Source: Lachnospiraceae bacterium (GTDB lineage Bacteria > Bacillota > Clostridia > Lachnospirales > Lachnospiraceae). From it: DNA of 64,000 bases. Below the pieces are notes generated by a model, which was not told the DNA's origin, did not search any database, and was given only the letters and a program-made list of their open reading frames with translations. How positions within the stretch are numbered: position 1 is the stretch's first letter; every line of letters begins with the position of its first letter. Below, piece after piece: positions 36,773 to 45,482 of this stretch. The stretch covers positions 1-64,000 of the forward strand of contig JAAWRC010000002.1 in NCBI GenBank assembly GCA_022800815.1, in the 5' to 3' direction. The translations under genes were made by a program, and so were the position numbers.

Positions 36773-36866
36773 GATGCATTTCTTCTTGAGTTTCCGCAGT
36801 TCTATCCACAAAAACCCAATTATACACATATCACTATCCCCAATTTTTATAAAACACCTAAAATAT

Positions 36867-36962
36867 GAGGGCACTGAAAAAGTCTGTTTCTTTGTTAAAA
36901 GAATCAGGCTTTTCGTAAAAAAATGGTATAGTGGAAACAAACGGGAGTTTTTCAGTGCCCTC
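36867..36962. mobile_element. 96-bp MITE-like element
   Basis: GAGGGCACTGAAAAA (36867-36881) and its exact reverse complement (36948-36962) bound a 96-bp, AT-rich, non-coding segment. TAT is found at both outer edges and could be a target duplication. It looks like a miniature, transposase-less derivative or the joined ends of a deleted insertion sequence; the parent family is not assigned. Confidence 0.65.
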
Positions 36963-37834
36963 TATTACTTGAGTTTTTGCAGTTTTGCCCCTTAAAGGTT
37001 TCATTATGGGTAGCGAACGTGTACCGGGGCGCTCCCTGGACGAATGGATGGAACCGGTGACTCAGGCAAAGTGGTTTGACAGATGCTGTATGGTGCAATG
37101 AATATGGGATATCTCCCGGCTACATATGTGGTTACTCGCCTATACAAAAGAGACTGCAAGGTGCCTGAGCCGGTTGGAAGCGCCAACATGCTTGACTTAC
37201 ATTTTACAAACAGGATGTGGTCCGTATTGCCATAGAGCCGGAGCTTACCCTTGCAGAACTGATCCTAAATGCAGGAAACAATTCCATGCACCTTGCTACG
37301 CAAATAAAACTCGTAGCAAGGTGCTTCGGCTACGGAAGGAATTAGAAGAGACAAGGATGGTGTAGCATTGTGTTGGATTACTATGGATGATAGACATTGT
37401 GAGGTGGGGCGCTTGCCAGAAGAAGACAGGAGTGCTGAGAGATAAGATACGTGATGAATGTGGAAAAAGAGGGAGGGAATGGTATGATAAATTAATGAAA
37501 AATAAACAAGAACATAAACGGTTGTGAAATATTGTTGAAAATGGCGGAGTTATTTAAAAAAGTTGTTTGCGGAACTGCGGAGGGATGATACAATTGATAA
37601 ATGTAAAATATTTCTGATAAAATAAGATGTCGTTTTTTTGACATACGCTATTTGAGGGGAGTCAGTACATCGACATCAGATGGTGTAAGCAGTTTGAGCT
37701 GTTAAGAGGCGTAAGAAAATCTGGTACGGGAACCCCACAGCACTTGACTTTTCCGCCCCGACCGGTATCATAGAAGAAAAACCGTAGTATCGGAGAAAAT
37801 CACTTGACGATATAGGGAGGGAGCGGAGGCCGTA
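36963..37834. other. Unassigned, probably decayed region
   Basis: These 870 bases hold no convincing gene. Short stretches look protein-like in changing frames, for example 'MNMGYLPATYVVTRLYK' and 'LTLAELILNAGNNSMHLAT' around 37097-37330, suggesting one broken gene I cannot name. A perfect 13-bp hairpin lies at 37288-37300 / 37312-37324. From about 37440 the sequence is AT-rich with no recognisable feature up to the ribosome site of the glycosyltransferase at 37835. Confidence 0.5.
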
Positions 37835-39186
37835 ATGGGACGCAACATAAGGATTTCTCAATGCATGATCGTGAAGAACGAGGAAAAGAACATAGAAAGA
37901 GCCCTGTCCTGGGGAAGGGACGTCGTGTGGGAGCAGATCGTGGTGGACACGGGAAGCACGGACCACACGGTGGAAATTGCAAAGCGGATGGGGGCCAGGC
38001 TGTTTCATTTTGACTGGATCGACGATTTTGCTGCAGCCAAGAATTACGCCATAGAGAAGGCGGGAGGGGACTGGATTGCTTTTCTGGATGCGGACGAATA
38101 ATCTTTCGGAGGAGGATGCGAAAAAGCTCCCGCTTCTTTTAAACAAGCGTTCCGGACGGGAATATAATGCGCTGATTGCCAGGTGGGTCCAGACGGATGG
38201 GGCGGAGACGTTTCTTGCCGGGCCGACGGGGAAGGGCATTCAGAGCCTGCGGACGGTGAAGGCGGACGGGAGCCTCGGGAGCGCCGTGGCGGGGACCGTG
38301 GTCCGAATCTTCCGCAATCAGCCGGGACTTCTCTATCGGGGAAGGGTTCATGAGCAGCTGTTCATGGAGAACGGGGAGGTACGCTGCTTTGATGCCGGCG
38401 ATGCGCTCTCCGTCCTGCACACCGGATATGGTGCGGAGGAGATGGAGGAAAAGAAGAAGACGGAACGGAACATCCGACTGCTGCTGGCGGAGCTGGAGCG
38501 GCATCCGGAAGAACACAAATTGCTCGCCCATATGGGAGCCTCTTATTATCGGCAGAAAAAGTATGAGGAGGCGGCGGAGTGGTATGAGAAGGCCGCCAGC
38601 TGCATGCCGGAGCTTCCGGAGGAAGAGAGCGCCCGGGACGTGTCGGTTTTTCGCAATCTCATGCTCCTCTATGCAAGGATGAACAGGGAGGACTTGCTGC
38701 GAAAGGCCTATGCGTCCGGCGTTCGGAGATTTCCGGAAGAGGCGGATTATGATTACCTGGCGGGAAGATATTATATAGGAGAAAAGCGGTTCGGGGAGGC
38801 GGCGGTTCATCTGCAGCGGGCCGTGGGATTGCTGGAGTGGCGTGGCGACGGGCGGATGTCGGCCTTGCTTGCGAACGGCCTTCCGGAGGCGCTGGAGATG
38901 CTTGCGGTGTGCCATTATGAAAATGGGGACCGGAAATCCTGCGTGAATTGTGCGGTCGTTCTTCTGAGGGCGAGCCCTTACAGAGGGAGGGCGCTGGAAG
39001 TCCTGCTGAAGGCCTTCCGGCATGACGAGAGGGAGAATCGGGAAAAGGCGGCTTCGGGGGGGGGGGCAGGTGCTTGCGTTTCTGGGCAATCTTTACGACC
39101 TGGAAGAACCGGAACAGAGGCGATTTGTCCTTCGGGTGGCGGAGACGGCGGGATACGAGGCGCTGCTTAAGGAGGCGGCTCCCTGA
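37835..39186 (+). pseudogene. TPR glycosyltransferase with two frameshifts and a G11 tract
   Basis: Three frames together give one family 2 glycosyltransferase with C-terminal TPR-like repeats, about 450 residues. Frame 1 (37835-38101) carries 'ISQCMIVKNEEKNIERALSW', 'VVDTGSTD' and the DxD motif 'FLDADE'. An extra A at about 38099-38100 (TAAT for TAT) creates a stop. Frame 2 (to about 39060) carries the rest of the catalytic domain and the repeats. After a run of 11 G (39056-39066) frame 3 reads 'QVLAFLGNLYDLEEPEQRRF' to a TGA at 39184. Ten G would restore the join. The two intact paralogues lie just past flagellin. Either it is dead, or the errors reflect phase variation or assembly. Confidence 0.8.
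39056..39066. repeat. Homopolymer of 11 G inside a glycosyltransferase gene
   Basis: Eleven consecutive G, the longest G-run I saw in the window. It lies in the coding region about 40 codons before the expected C-terminus, so length changes by slippage alter only the C-terminal end. Confidence 0.85.
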
Positions 39187-39241
39187 TCAACAGATCCGAA
39201 ACGGCTTTGAAAATATTTCTCAGAAAAAGTCAAAAATCCCC

Positions 39242-39268
39242 TTATCCTTTCCCGGACCCTGCCGATAA
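39242..39268 (+). promoter_or_regulatory. Sigma-28-like promoter of flagellin
   Basis: GCCGATAA at 39261-39268 matches the sigma-28/sigma-D -10 consensus exactly. The -35 position, 15 bases earlier, reads TTAT (39242-39245), a poor match to TAAA. It lies 137 bases before the flagellin ATG. Confidence 0.6.
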
Positions 39269-39404
39269 TCTTATTGTACAGCAAAACAGTACAGAAAACA
39301 TAACGTAGGTCAGACCAACGGACCGGATGCAGGGCCCGCGTCGGGGACGTTGTCAGGGACAGGGAGGTCGCTGAGTGGCTGGCTGAAAACAAGGAGGTAA
39401 ATGT

Positions 39405-40232
39405 ATGCAGATTCAACACAATATTCAGGCTATCAACTCCAGCAGAAACTTAGGTATCAACAACAAAGCTCTGGCAAAGAACTTAGAGAAGCTGTCTTCC
39501 GGTTACAGAGTAAACCGTGCAGGCGATGACGCTGCCGGACTTGCCATTTCCGAGCAGATGAGAAGCCAGATCAACGGCCTTAACCAGGCCGCTACCAATG
39601 CACAGGATGCAGTTGGTCTGATCCAGACGGCTGAAGGTGCCCTGACCGAGGTGCACTCCATGCTTCAGCGTATGGTTACCCTGGCTACCCAGTCCGCCAA
39701 CGCCACGATGAACACGGTTGCTTGGGGCAATGTCCAGACTGAGTACGATGCCCTGCGTGCAGAGATCGACCGTATCGCCGATTACACCGACTTCAACGGC
39801 AGCAAGCCTCTGTCCGGTGATAAGGATGGTGAGTCCCTGACCTTCCAGATTGGACCGTCCGGTAAAGAGACCATCAGCGTTAAGCAGAAGAGCATGAAAG
39901 CATCTGATATTTTAGGAAATGCGGATTCTGCTACCGCCATCAAGACGAGAAGTTCGGCTAACAAGAACATTGATCTCATCAACGAGGCCATCAATCAGGT
40001 GTCCACGTTCCGTGCTAGCCTCGGTGCTGCTCAGAACCGTCTGGAGCATACCTACAACAGCTTGAAGGTTACTTCCGAGAACATTCAGGATGCTGAGAGC
40101 CGTATCCGCGATACCAATATGCCGGATGAGATTACATCCTTCACGAAGAACAACATCCTGCTGCAGGCTTCTCAGTCCATGCTGTCTCAGGCCAATGCAG
40201 TACCTCAGAGCGTCCTGAGCCTGTTGGGTTAA
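39405..40232 (+). CDS. Flagellin
   Basis: A 275-residue flagellin. The conserved N-terminal D0/D1 part has 'MQIQHNIQAINSSRNLGINN', 'KLSSGYRVNRAGDDAAGLAI' and 'AQDAVGLIQTAEGALTEV'. The C-terminal part has 'LGAAQNRLEHTYNSLKV', 'ESRIRDTNMPDE' and the ending 'NAVPQSVLSLLG'. The central variable domain is very short (about residues 110-190), giving a minimal filament protein with many Ser/Thr as possible glycosylation sites. AAGGAGG precedes the ATG. Codon use is visibly more selective than in neighbours, as expected for a very abundant protein. Flanked by glycosyltransferase genes. Confidence 0.97.
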   Translation: MQIQHNIQAINSSRNLGINNKALAKNLEKLSSGYRVNRAGDDAAGLAISEQMRSQINGLNQAATNAQDAVGLIQTAEGALTEVHSMLQRMVTLATQSANATMNTVAWGNVQTEYDALRAEIDRIADYTDFNGSKPLSGDKDGESLTFQIGPSGKETISVKQKSMKASDILGNADSATAIKTRSSANKNIDLINEAINQVSTFRASLGAAQNRLEHTYNSLKVTSENIQDAESRIRDTNMPDEITSFTKNNILLQASQSMLSQANAVPQSVLSLLG

Positions 40233-40300
40233 TCTTGAGTTTTCACGTTAACCTTTTGTTGAAGGCAATGTAACAAGCAACTGCATAGCATGAATGAAGA

Positions 40301-40337
40301 GGCCATCCCGGGTTTCGGCTCAGGGATGGCCTTTTTT
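40301..40337 (+). terminator. Terminator of the flagellin gene
   Basis: GGCCATCCC (40301-40309) and GGGATGGCC (40323-40331) form a perfect 9-bp stem followed directly by a run of T (40332-40337). It separates flagellin from the next glycosyltransferase gene. Confidence 0.9.
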
Positions 40338-40359
40338 ACCCAGTGGAGGAGAGCGGCTT

Positions 40360-41658
40360 ATGGAAAACGGGAGAAGACCTCGCATATCCCTGTGCATGAT
40401 CGTGAAGAACGAGGAGAAGAAGCTGGAGAGGGCCCTGTCCTGGGGGGAGGGGATCCTCTGGGAAAAGGTCGTGGTGGACACGGGCAGCACCGACGGGACG
40501 GTTGCCCTGGCCGAGAGGCTGGGGGCGAAGGTGTGCCATTTCGGCTGGATCGACGATTTTGCCGCCGCCAGGAACTTTGCCCTGGAGCAGGCGGAGGGGG
40601 ATTGGATCATCACGCAGGATGCGGACGAGTGGCCCACTCCCGAGACTCTGGAAAAACTGCTTTCCGTCGTGGAACAGGCGAAGGAGCGGGGGCTGGACGG
40701 CGTCTTCGGGGGGATTCTGGAGCTGAATGACAGGGGAGAGATCACCACCTGCTCCTCCCGGATCCGGGTGTTTCGCAGCACGCCGGACATCCGCTATAGG
40801 CGGAGGGTCCATGAGCAGCTGGAGTTCACAGACGGCCGTCCCATGCGGCTGGCGGATGCGGAGGAGGAACTGACCTTCTTCCACGACGGCTATGCGGGAG
40901 GGCAGAGCGCAGGGAAGCGGAGAAGCGGGAGGAATCTGAGACTTCTGGAGCAGGAGCTTGCGGAGCATCCGGGCGATTACGAGGTGATGGGCTATCTGGG
41001 GGACGAGTACGCCGGTTTCGGGGACGAGGAGCAGGCCCTCCGGTGGTATCGCCGGTCCGTGGAGCATATGCCGGAGACCCTTCGGGAGGGGGATCCCCGC
41101 AGCGCCTGGACTTTTTCGGCCCTGATCGCCCTCTACGGCGAACGGGGGAATTATTCCGAGGCGGAGGGGATTTACCGCATGGCGGTGGAAAAGCAGCCCT
41201 GTGAGGCGGATTACGACTATCAGATGGGCTGTCTCTGCACGCAGGGAGAGCGCTGGGAGGATGGGGTCCGCTATCTGGCCGGGGGACTTGCGAAGCTGGA
41301 ACGGCACGGCACGGCCAACTCCTGCATGAAGCTCAAGGCGTCGCTGGAGACGGCCTACGGGAATCTGGCCCTCTGTTTTCTCAGGAGCGGCAGGCGAAAG
41401 GAGGCGGTGGAGACCTCCGTGGCCCTCCTGCGGGTGAAGCCCCTTGACATGAAGGCGCTGTACATCTTGCTGTCCGCCTTCCGTGAGGACGGGGGAGCAC
41501 AGGCTGAAAGTGCGCCTTACGTGGACGGCGTCGTGGGCTTTTTGGGAAAGTTGTATGTACTTTCCGACCTTAAAAATCGTCTCTTCATCGCCAGGGCGGC
41601 GAGGGAGGCCGGCTGGAAGGCCATGGAGAACAGAATGGAAAAGGAGTCCGGGATATGA
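40360..41658 (+). CDS. Family 2 glycosyltransferase with TPR-like repeats
   Basis: A 432-residue cytoplasmic enzyme. The GT-A domain (about 1-225) begins 'ISLCMIVKNEEKKLERALSW', with 'VVDTGSTDGTVALAERLGAK', 'WIDDFAAARNFALEQA' and the metal-binding DxD in 'TQDADEW'. The C-terminal half has helix pairs resembling TPRs ('DEEQALRWYRRSVEHMPE', 'NYSEAEGIYRMAVEKQP'). The SunS/flagellin-type glycosyltransferases have this build. GGAGGAG is 8 bases before the ATG at 40360; the longer frame from 40294 runs through the flagellin terminator. It overlaps the next gene by 4 bases. Likely substrate, from context, is flagellin. Confidence 0.9.
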   Translation: MENGRRPRISLCMIVKNEEKKLERALSWGEGILWEKVVVDTGSTDGTVALAERLGAKVCHFGWIDDFAAARNFALEQAEGDWIITQDADEWPTPETLEKLLSVVEQAKERGLDGVFGGILELNDRGEITTCSSRIRVFRSTPDIRYRRRVHEQLEFTDGRPMRLADAEEELTFFHDGYAGGQSAGKRRSGRNLRLLEQELAEHPGDYEVMGYLGDEYAGFGDEEQALRWYRRSVEHMPETLREGDPRSAWTFSALIALYGERGNYSEAEGIYRMAVEKQPCEADYDYQMGCLCTQGERWEDGVRYLAGGLAKLERHGTANSCMKLKASLETAYGNLALCFLRSGRRKEAVETSVALLRVKPLDMKALYILLSAFREDGGAQAESAPYVDGVVGFLGKLYVLSDLKNRLFIARAAREAGWKAMENRMEKESGI

Positions 41659-43001
41659 AAAAGCAGAAGAAGAGAAAGCCCCGCATTTCACAGTGCATGA
41701 TCGTGAAAAACGAGGAAAAGAATATCGAGCGGGCGCTCTCCTGGGGAAAAGAGATCATGTGGGAGCAGATCGTGGTGGACACGGGGAGCACGGACCGGAC
41801 GGTGGAGCTGGCGGAGGGACTGGGGGCGAAGGTGTGTCATTTCGACTGGATTGACGACTTTTCCGCCGCCAAGAATTACGCCATCGAGCAGGCGAAGGGG
41901 GACTGGATCGTGTTTCTGGATGCGGACGAGTATATGACCGCCAGGGATGCGAGGGAGCTTCACGGGTTGATTCAGGACATTGAGCGGGGACAGGCCTCTT
42001 ATCTGGTCATCTATATGGATTATGTCAATGAGAGCGAGGACGGGACCCTCACCCGCATGGGAAACAACATGCGGGTGTTTCGGAGGCACCGGGACCTGCG
42101 CTACAAGGGCCGGATTCACGAGTACGTGGAAAAAGGGTCGGGGGAGTGGGAAGCCTCCGACATGCTGAACGGCTGCGGGGAGCTGACCATCTACCACACG
42201 GGCGGCACGGACGAGGCCTTTCTGGACACGGGAAAGCGGGAGCGGAACATAAGGCTTTTGCAGAAGGAGCTGGAGGAGAGACCGGACGATTATTTCATGC
42301 TGGGATACCTGGGAAACGCTTATGTGACCATGGGCGAGAAGGAGCTTGCGGCCGGGGCCTACGAGAGGGCGGTGCGGGCCTATGAGAAGGCGGGCCGGGG
42401 CCCGGTGAGGCAGAACGAGCACATAAGCGGGATCTTCGCCTCCCTCCTGGAATGCCTCTGTGAGCGGGGGGAGAGGGAGGAGCGGATCCTGGAGGTCTAC
42501 GAGGAGGCCGTGCAGGCCGTCACCGGGGAGAGCGATTTTGACTACGTGGTCGGCATGCATTTCATCGGGACCGGCGATTGGGAGCGGGCAGTGCGGCATC
42601 TGGAGCGGGCGCTGGCCCAGTATCAGGAATACGGAAACCTTTTCTGGGGGGAACGGCTGTCCAGGAACCTCATGGCCGCCAGGGAGTACCTGACGGTCGC
42701 CTGCTTCAATGTGGGGCAGCGGGAAAAATGTGCGGAGCACTGCATCCTGTTTTTGCGGGAGGACCGCTTCGCCATGGGGATATTGAAGGTGCTGCTGGCG
42801 GCCTTCCGCTCCTGGCTTTCCGGGGAGGAGGGGGCGAGGCAGACGCTGGAGCTCCTCGGGAAGCTGTATGATCTTTCGGCTGTGAGGGACCGCCTGTTCG
42901 TGCTGAAAGCTGCGAGGGAGACCGGACACGGGGAGCTGGAGAGCCTGGTCTGGAGTCTGTTTTCGCCCCAGGAGCAGATGGCACTTGCGGGGAAAATCTG
43001 A
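41655..43001 (+). CDS. Family 2 glycosyltransferase with TPR-like repeats
   Basis: A 448-residue paralogue of its neighbour, sharing 'ISQCMIVKNEEKNIERALSW', 'VVDTGSTDRTVELAEGLGAK', 'WIDDFSAAKNYAIEQAKGDW' and DxD in 'FLDADEYM'. It is closer in sequence to the frameshifted gene before flagellin than to the one it overlaps. A TPR-like half follows (about 220-430: 'LGNAYVTMGEKELAAGAYER'). Coupled by an ATGA overlap to the gene before and followed after 18 bases by the LicD-type gene. Probably adds a sugar to flagellin or to a glycan already on it. Confidence 0.9.
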   Translation: MKKQKKRKPRISQCMIVKNEEKNIERALSWGKEIMWEQIVVDTGSTDRTVELAEGLGAKVCHFDWIDDFSAAKNYAIEQAKGDWIVFLDADEYMTARDARELHGLIQDIERGQASYLVIYMDYVNESEDGTLTRMGNNMRVFRRHRDLRYKGRIHEYVEKGSGEWEASDMLNGCGELTIYHTGGTDEAFLDTGKRERNIRLLQKELEERPDDYFMLGYLGNAYVTMGEKELAAGAYERAVRAYEKAGRGPVRQNEHISGIFASLLECLCERGEREERILEVYEEAVQAVTGESDFDYVVGMHFIGTGDWERAVRHLERALAQYQEYGNLFWGERLSRNLMAAREYLTVACFNVGQREKCAEHCILFLREDRFAMGILKVLLAAFRSWLSGEEGARQTLELLGKLYDLSAVRDRLFVLKAARETGHGELESLVWSLFSPQEQMALAGKI

Positions 43002-43019
43002 GAGGGAGGAGCGGAGAGC

Positions 43020-43904
43020 GTGGAATTAAAAGAGTCTTTTTTTGAGGAGGAGACGAGGTGCGGCTTTCTGGTGACGGAGAAGCGCAAGAAGATATGGGCG
43101 GTGGAACTGGAGCTGTTGGAAAAGCTGGACGAGGTGTGCCGGAAACACGGCCTTAAGTACTATGCCTACTACGGCACGCTCCTCGGCGCAGTGCGCCATC
43201 AGGGTTTCATTCCCTGGGACGACGACATCGACGTGGTCATGTTCCGGGACGACTATGAGAGGTTTCAGGCGATTGCGCCGGAGGAATTTGGGGAGCCGTA
43301 CTTTTTTCAAAATTCCTACACGGATCAGATGATCTGGCCGCTCTCCAAGATCCGGGACAGCAGGACGACGGCGGTGGAGAGGGCGTATGCGGACCGGGGA
43401 GCCGCCTTCCATCAGGGAATTTTCATTGACATCTTTCCCTTTGACAGCGTGAACGACCCCGACGATGAGCAGACGGCCGCAATTGCCCAGATGCAGAATC
43501 TGCTCTGGATTGGTATGATGAACCCGGAAATCGCCCTGGAGGCGGTGAGGCAGGAGCCGCCCTCGAGCAGCCTGCGGGGCTTCATGCTGGACTACCTGAG
43601 GAAGGACGTGCGGCAGAAGATGAGGGTCTTCGAGGCCTTCAACCTTTCGTCCCTGGGAAAGTCGAAGAAGGTGAACTATGTTTCGAGCGAGATCCGCCAT
43701 GCCTGCAAGAGCGTGGACCGGGACTGGTTTCAGGAAACCGTGTATCTTCCCTTCGAGAACCTGCGGATTCCAGCGCCGGCGGAATACGACAGGATCCTGA
43801 CGGAGTGCTATGGAAATTATCACGAGTTCGTCCAGGGGGGAACCTACCACGAGGGGATCATTTTTGAACCGGACGTTCCTTACAGGGAATATTTCGCAGG
43901 TTGA
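43020..43904 (+). CDS. LicD-family nucleotidyl/phosphocholine transferase-like protein
   Basis: A 294-residue LicD-type protein. The nucleotidyltransferase-fold motifs are 'YYAYYGTLLGAVRHQGF' and 'IPWDDDIDVVMFRDDYERF', with metal-binding Asp residues. 'FIDIFPFDSV' and the late 'YHEFVQGGTYHEG' are also family features. The GTG start at 43020 has GGGAGGAG about 10 bases upstream. LicD enzymes transfer phosphocholine or similar phospho-groups onto cell-surface sugars. Coming straight after two glycosyltransferases and flagellin, it may decorate the flagellin glycan. Confidence 0.9.
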   Translation: MELKESFFEEETRCGFLVTEKRKKIWAVELELLEKLDEVCRKHGLKYYAYYGTLLGAVRHQGFIPWDDDIDVVMFRDDYERFQAIAPEEFGEPYFFQNSYTDQMIWPLSKIRDSRTTAVERAYADRGAAFHQGIFIDIFPFDSVNDPDDEQTAAIAQMQNLLWIGMMNPEIALEAVRQEPPSSSLRGFMLDYLRKDVRQKMRVFEAFNLSSLGKSKKVNYVSSEIRHACKSVDRDWFQETVYLPFENLRIPAPAEYDRILTECYGNYHEFVQGGTYHEGIIFEPDVPYREYFAG

Positions 43905-43986
43905 TTTTTTCCGCATTTGCGGGCACAATGATATCAAATCAAAATTTGGCAAATCAGGATTAGGCGCTTGAGCCGGGAGCTGCGTT

Positions 43987-44865
43987 ATGTTCATAGGAAG
44001 AGAGACGGAATTAAAGTTTCTGCAAGACAAATATGATGAAAAGAAAGGGCAGCTGATTGTCCTGTACGGAAGAAGGCGCGTGGGAAAGACGGAGACGCTC
44101 AGAGAATTTTGCAGGCATAAGCCGCACGTCTTCTATTCCTGCACCCAGAGCACGGACGGAGTGCAGCTTGCAAAGTTTTCCAAACAAATTCTGCGGGAGG
44201 ATATTCCCGCAAAACAGTATATCTCGGAATTAAGAGTATCCCTTCTGTTTTGCAGAACCTTTGGGATACGGAGCTCAAAGACGGCAATGTAATGATTGTC
44301 CTGTGCAGCAGCGCAATGAGCTTTATTGAAAAAGAGCTGCTGGCAGAAAAAAATCCTTTATACGGAAGAGCGACAGGCATTTACAAGATGAACGAAATGG
44401 GATTTTACGATGCCGCCCGCTTTTTTCCGGATTATTCGGCGAAAGACAAGGTGCTTGCCTACGCCGTGCTTGGCGGTATCCTGCATTATCTGGGACAGTT
44501 TAACCCCGGGCTTTCCGTTGAGGAAAATATCAAGCGGAATATCCTGACCAAAGGCGCAGTACTGTATAGCGAGGCAGAGTTTCTGCTCCATCAGGAACTC
44601 AGGGAGACTCCTGTCTATAACTCTATTATTGAGGCGGTGGCACTCGGCAATACGAAGCTGAACGACATCAGCCAGAAATCACTTGTGGAGAACACTTCAA
44701 AAACCAGCGTTTATCTGAAAAACCTGATAGAACTGGGCATTGTCCGGCGGGAATTTTCCGTTGACACCGGGACAAAGGAACGGGCGAATACAAATCGGGG
44801 AACATACCGATTGACCGATAATTTTTTCCGTTTTTGGTACGCCTTTGGTTTTGCAAATCCTGACC
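43987..44865 (+). pseudogene. Broken AAA ATPase (ATPase_2/DUF234-like)
   Basis: The first frame (43987 to about 44225) has the P-loop 'LIVLYGRRRVGKTETLREF' and 'YSCTQSTDG'. The second frame (about 44235-44865) resumes at 'IPSVLQNLWDTELKDGN' and carries 'IVLCSSAMSFIEKELLAEKN', 'LGGILHYLGQF' and 'RLTDNFFRFWYAFGFAN'. The part between, which would hold the Walker B 'DEFPY', is deleted with a frame change. The C-terminal nuclease-like end is missing too, replaced by DNA of the convergent Spo0A-C-like gene. Related fragments are common in these genomes. Confidence 0.85.
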
Positions 44866-44888
44866 CGGCGGCGCCATGCGCCGCCGGG
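44864..44888. terminator. GC-rich hairpin at the pseudogene/Spo0A-C junction
   Basis: CCCGGCGGCG (44864-44873) and CGCCGCCGGG (44879-44888) form a perfect 10-bp stem with a 5-base loop. It sits 21 bases past the stop of the minus-strand gene. There is no T-run, so termination strength is uncertain. Confidence 0.5.
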
Positions 44889-44909
44889 ATGCCACAGGTT
44901 GGCTCGCCG

Positions 44910-45242
44910 TTACGCTTCCCGAAGGTAGTTGGCGAAAATTGCAATCAACTCCTTGGGATAGGGCTGGGATTTTTGACAGAAGCCGCCGCCGTTCAGCTTT
45001 TTTAACAGTTCCTGTCCGTCGTTTCTCATGATGACGTCCCGGACGGTTCGAATGTCCTTTTCCAGCTGAAACAGAGAGACACCGTGCTGTTTGGCGATGG
45101 GGAGATAAATGTTTTTCTGAATGCCGGTCAGAAGGGACGGGTCCTCCATGGCCATGGATACGGCTTCTGCGAAAAAAGAGTAACCAATGTAGCATCTGCT
45201 CACTCCTGCCTGGTGAAGCAGGGAATCCAGTGATTCTTTCAT
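44910..45242 (-). CDS. Stand-alone Spo0A C-terminal-like DNA-binding protein (1)
   Basis: A 110-residue protein that is only a Spo0A-type output domain. 'LLHQAGVSRCYIGYSFFAEA' matches the Spo0A 'IHEIGVPAHIKGYLYLREA' region. 'NIYLPIAKQHGVSLFQLEKD' matches its 'LYPDIAKKFNTTASRVERA' helix-turn-helix, and 'YPKELIAIFANYLRE' its C-terminal helix. There is no receiver domain, so no phosphorylation control. GGAGGT precedes the ATG. It is a clear paralogue of the gene at 45483. It may bind 0A-box-like sites or compete with Spo0A; this is inference. Confidence 0.75.
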   Translation of the reverse strand: MKESLDSLLHQAGVSRCYIGYSFFAEAVSMAMEDPSLLTGIQKNIYLPIAKQHGVSLFQLEKDIRTVRDVIMRNDGQELLKKLNGGGFCQKSQPYPKELIAIFANYLREA

Positions 45243-45482
45243 TTGTACCTCCGACTATCATAAACACAGAACTTGTTGTTAAGAATAATATAGATGAAAA
45301 TGGAAGAAATTTCTACGGATTAGACTAAAATAGACAGCCTGAATGAATTGCCTTTTGGAACAAGAGGTTCCCGGATGCGTCGCTTTCGGGGGTTTTTTTC
45401 TTATGGGGACGGCCCGCAGGTGGTCTGTCTGCATTGCGGCCTTAGGGCCGCCAAAAAGTTTTACCGGAAATGGATGCCCGGA

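Noticed and set aside
36633-36995. 120-codon plus-strand frame and its minus-strand counterpart at 36644-36940
   Set aside because: Both run through the hairpin, the antisense promoter and the MITE-like ends, with no ribosome site or protein-like composition.
37676-38239. 187-codon minus-strand frame
   Set aside because: Antisense to the glycosyltransferase start; no ribosome site and no recognisable motif.
38076-39170. The second glycosyltransferase frame as an independent gene
   Set aside because: It lacks the catalytic N-terminus, which is encoded in the frame just before it; the two join if one extra A is removed.
40294-40359. Longer N-terminus for the glycosyltransferase after flagellin
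   Set aside because: The extra codons run through the flagellin terminator and lack a ribosome site; the ATG at 40360 has one.
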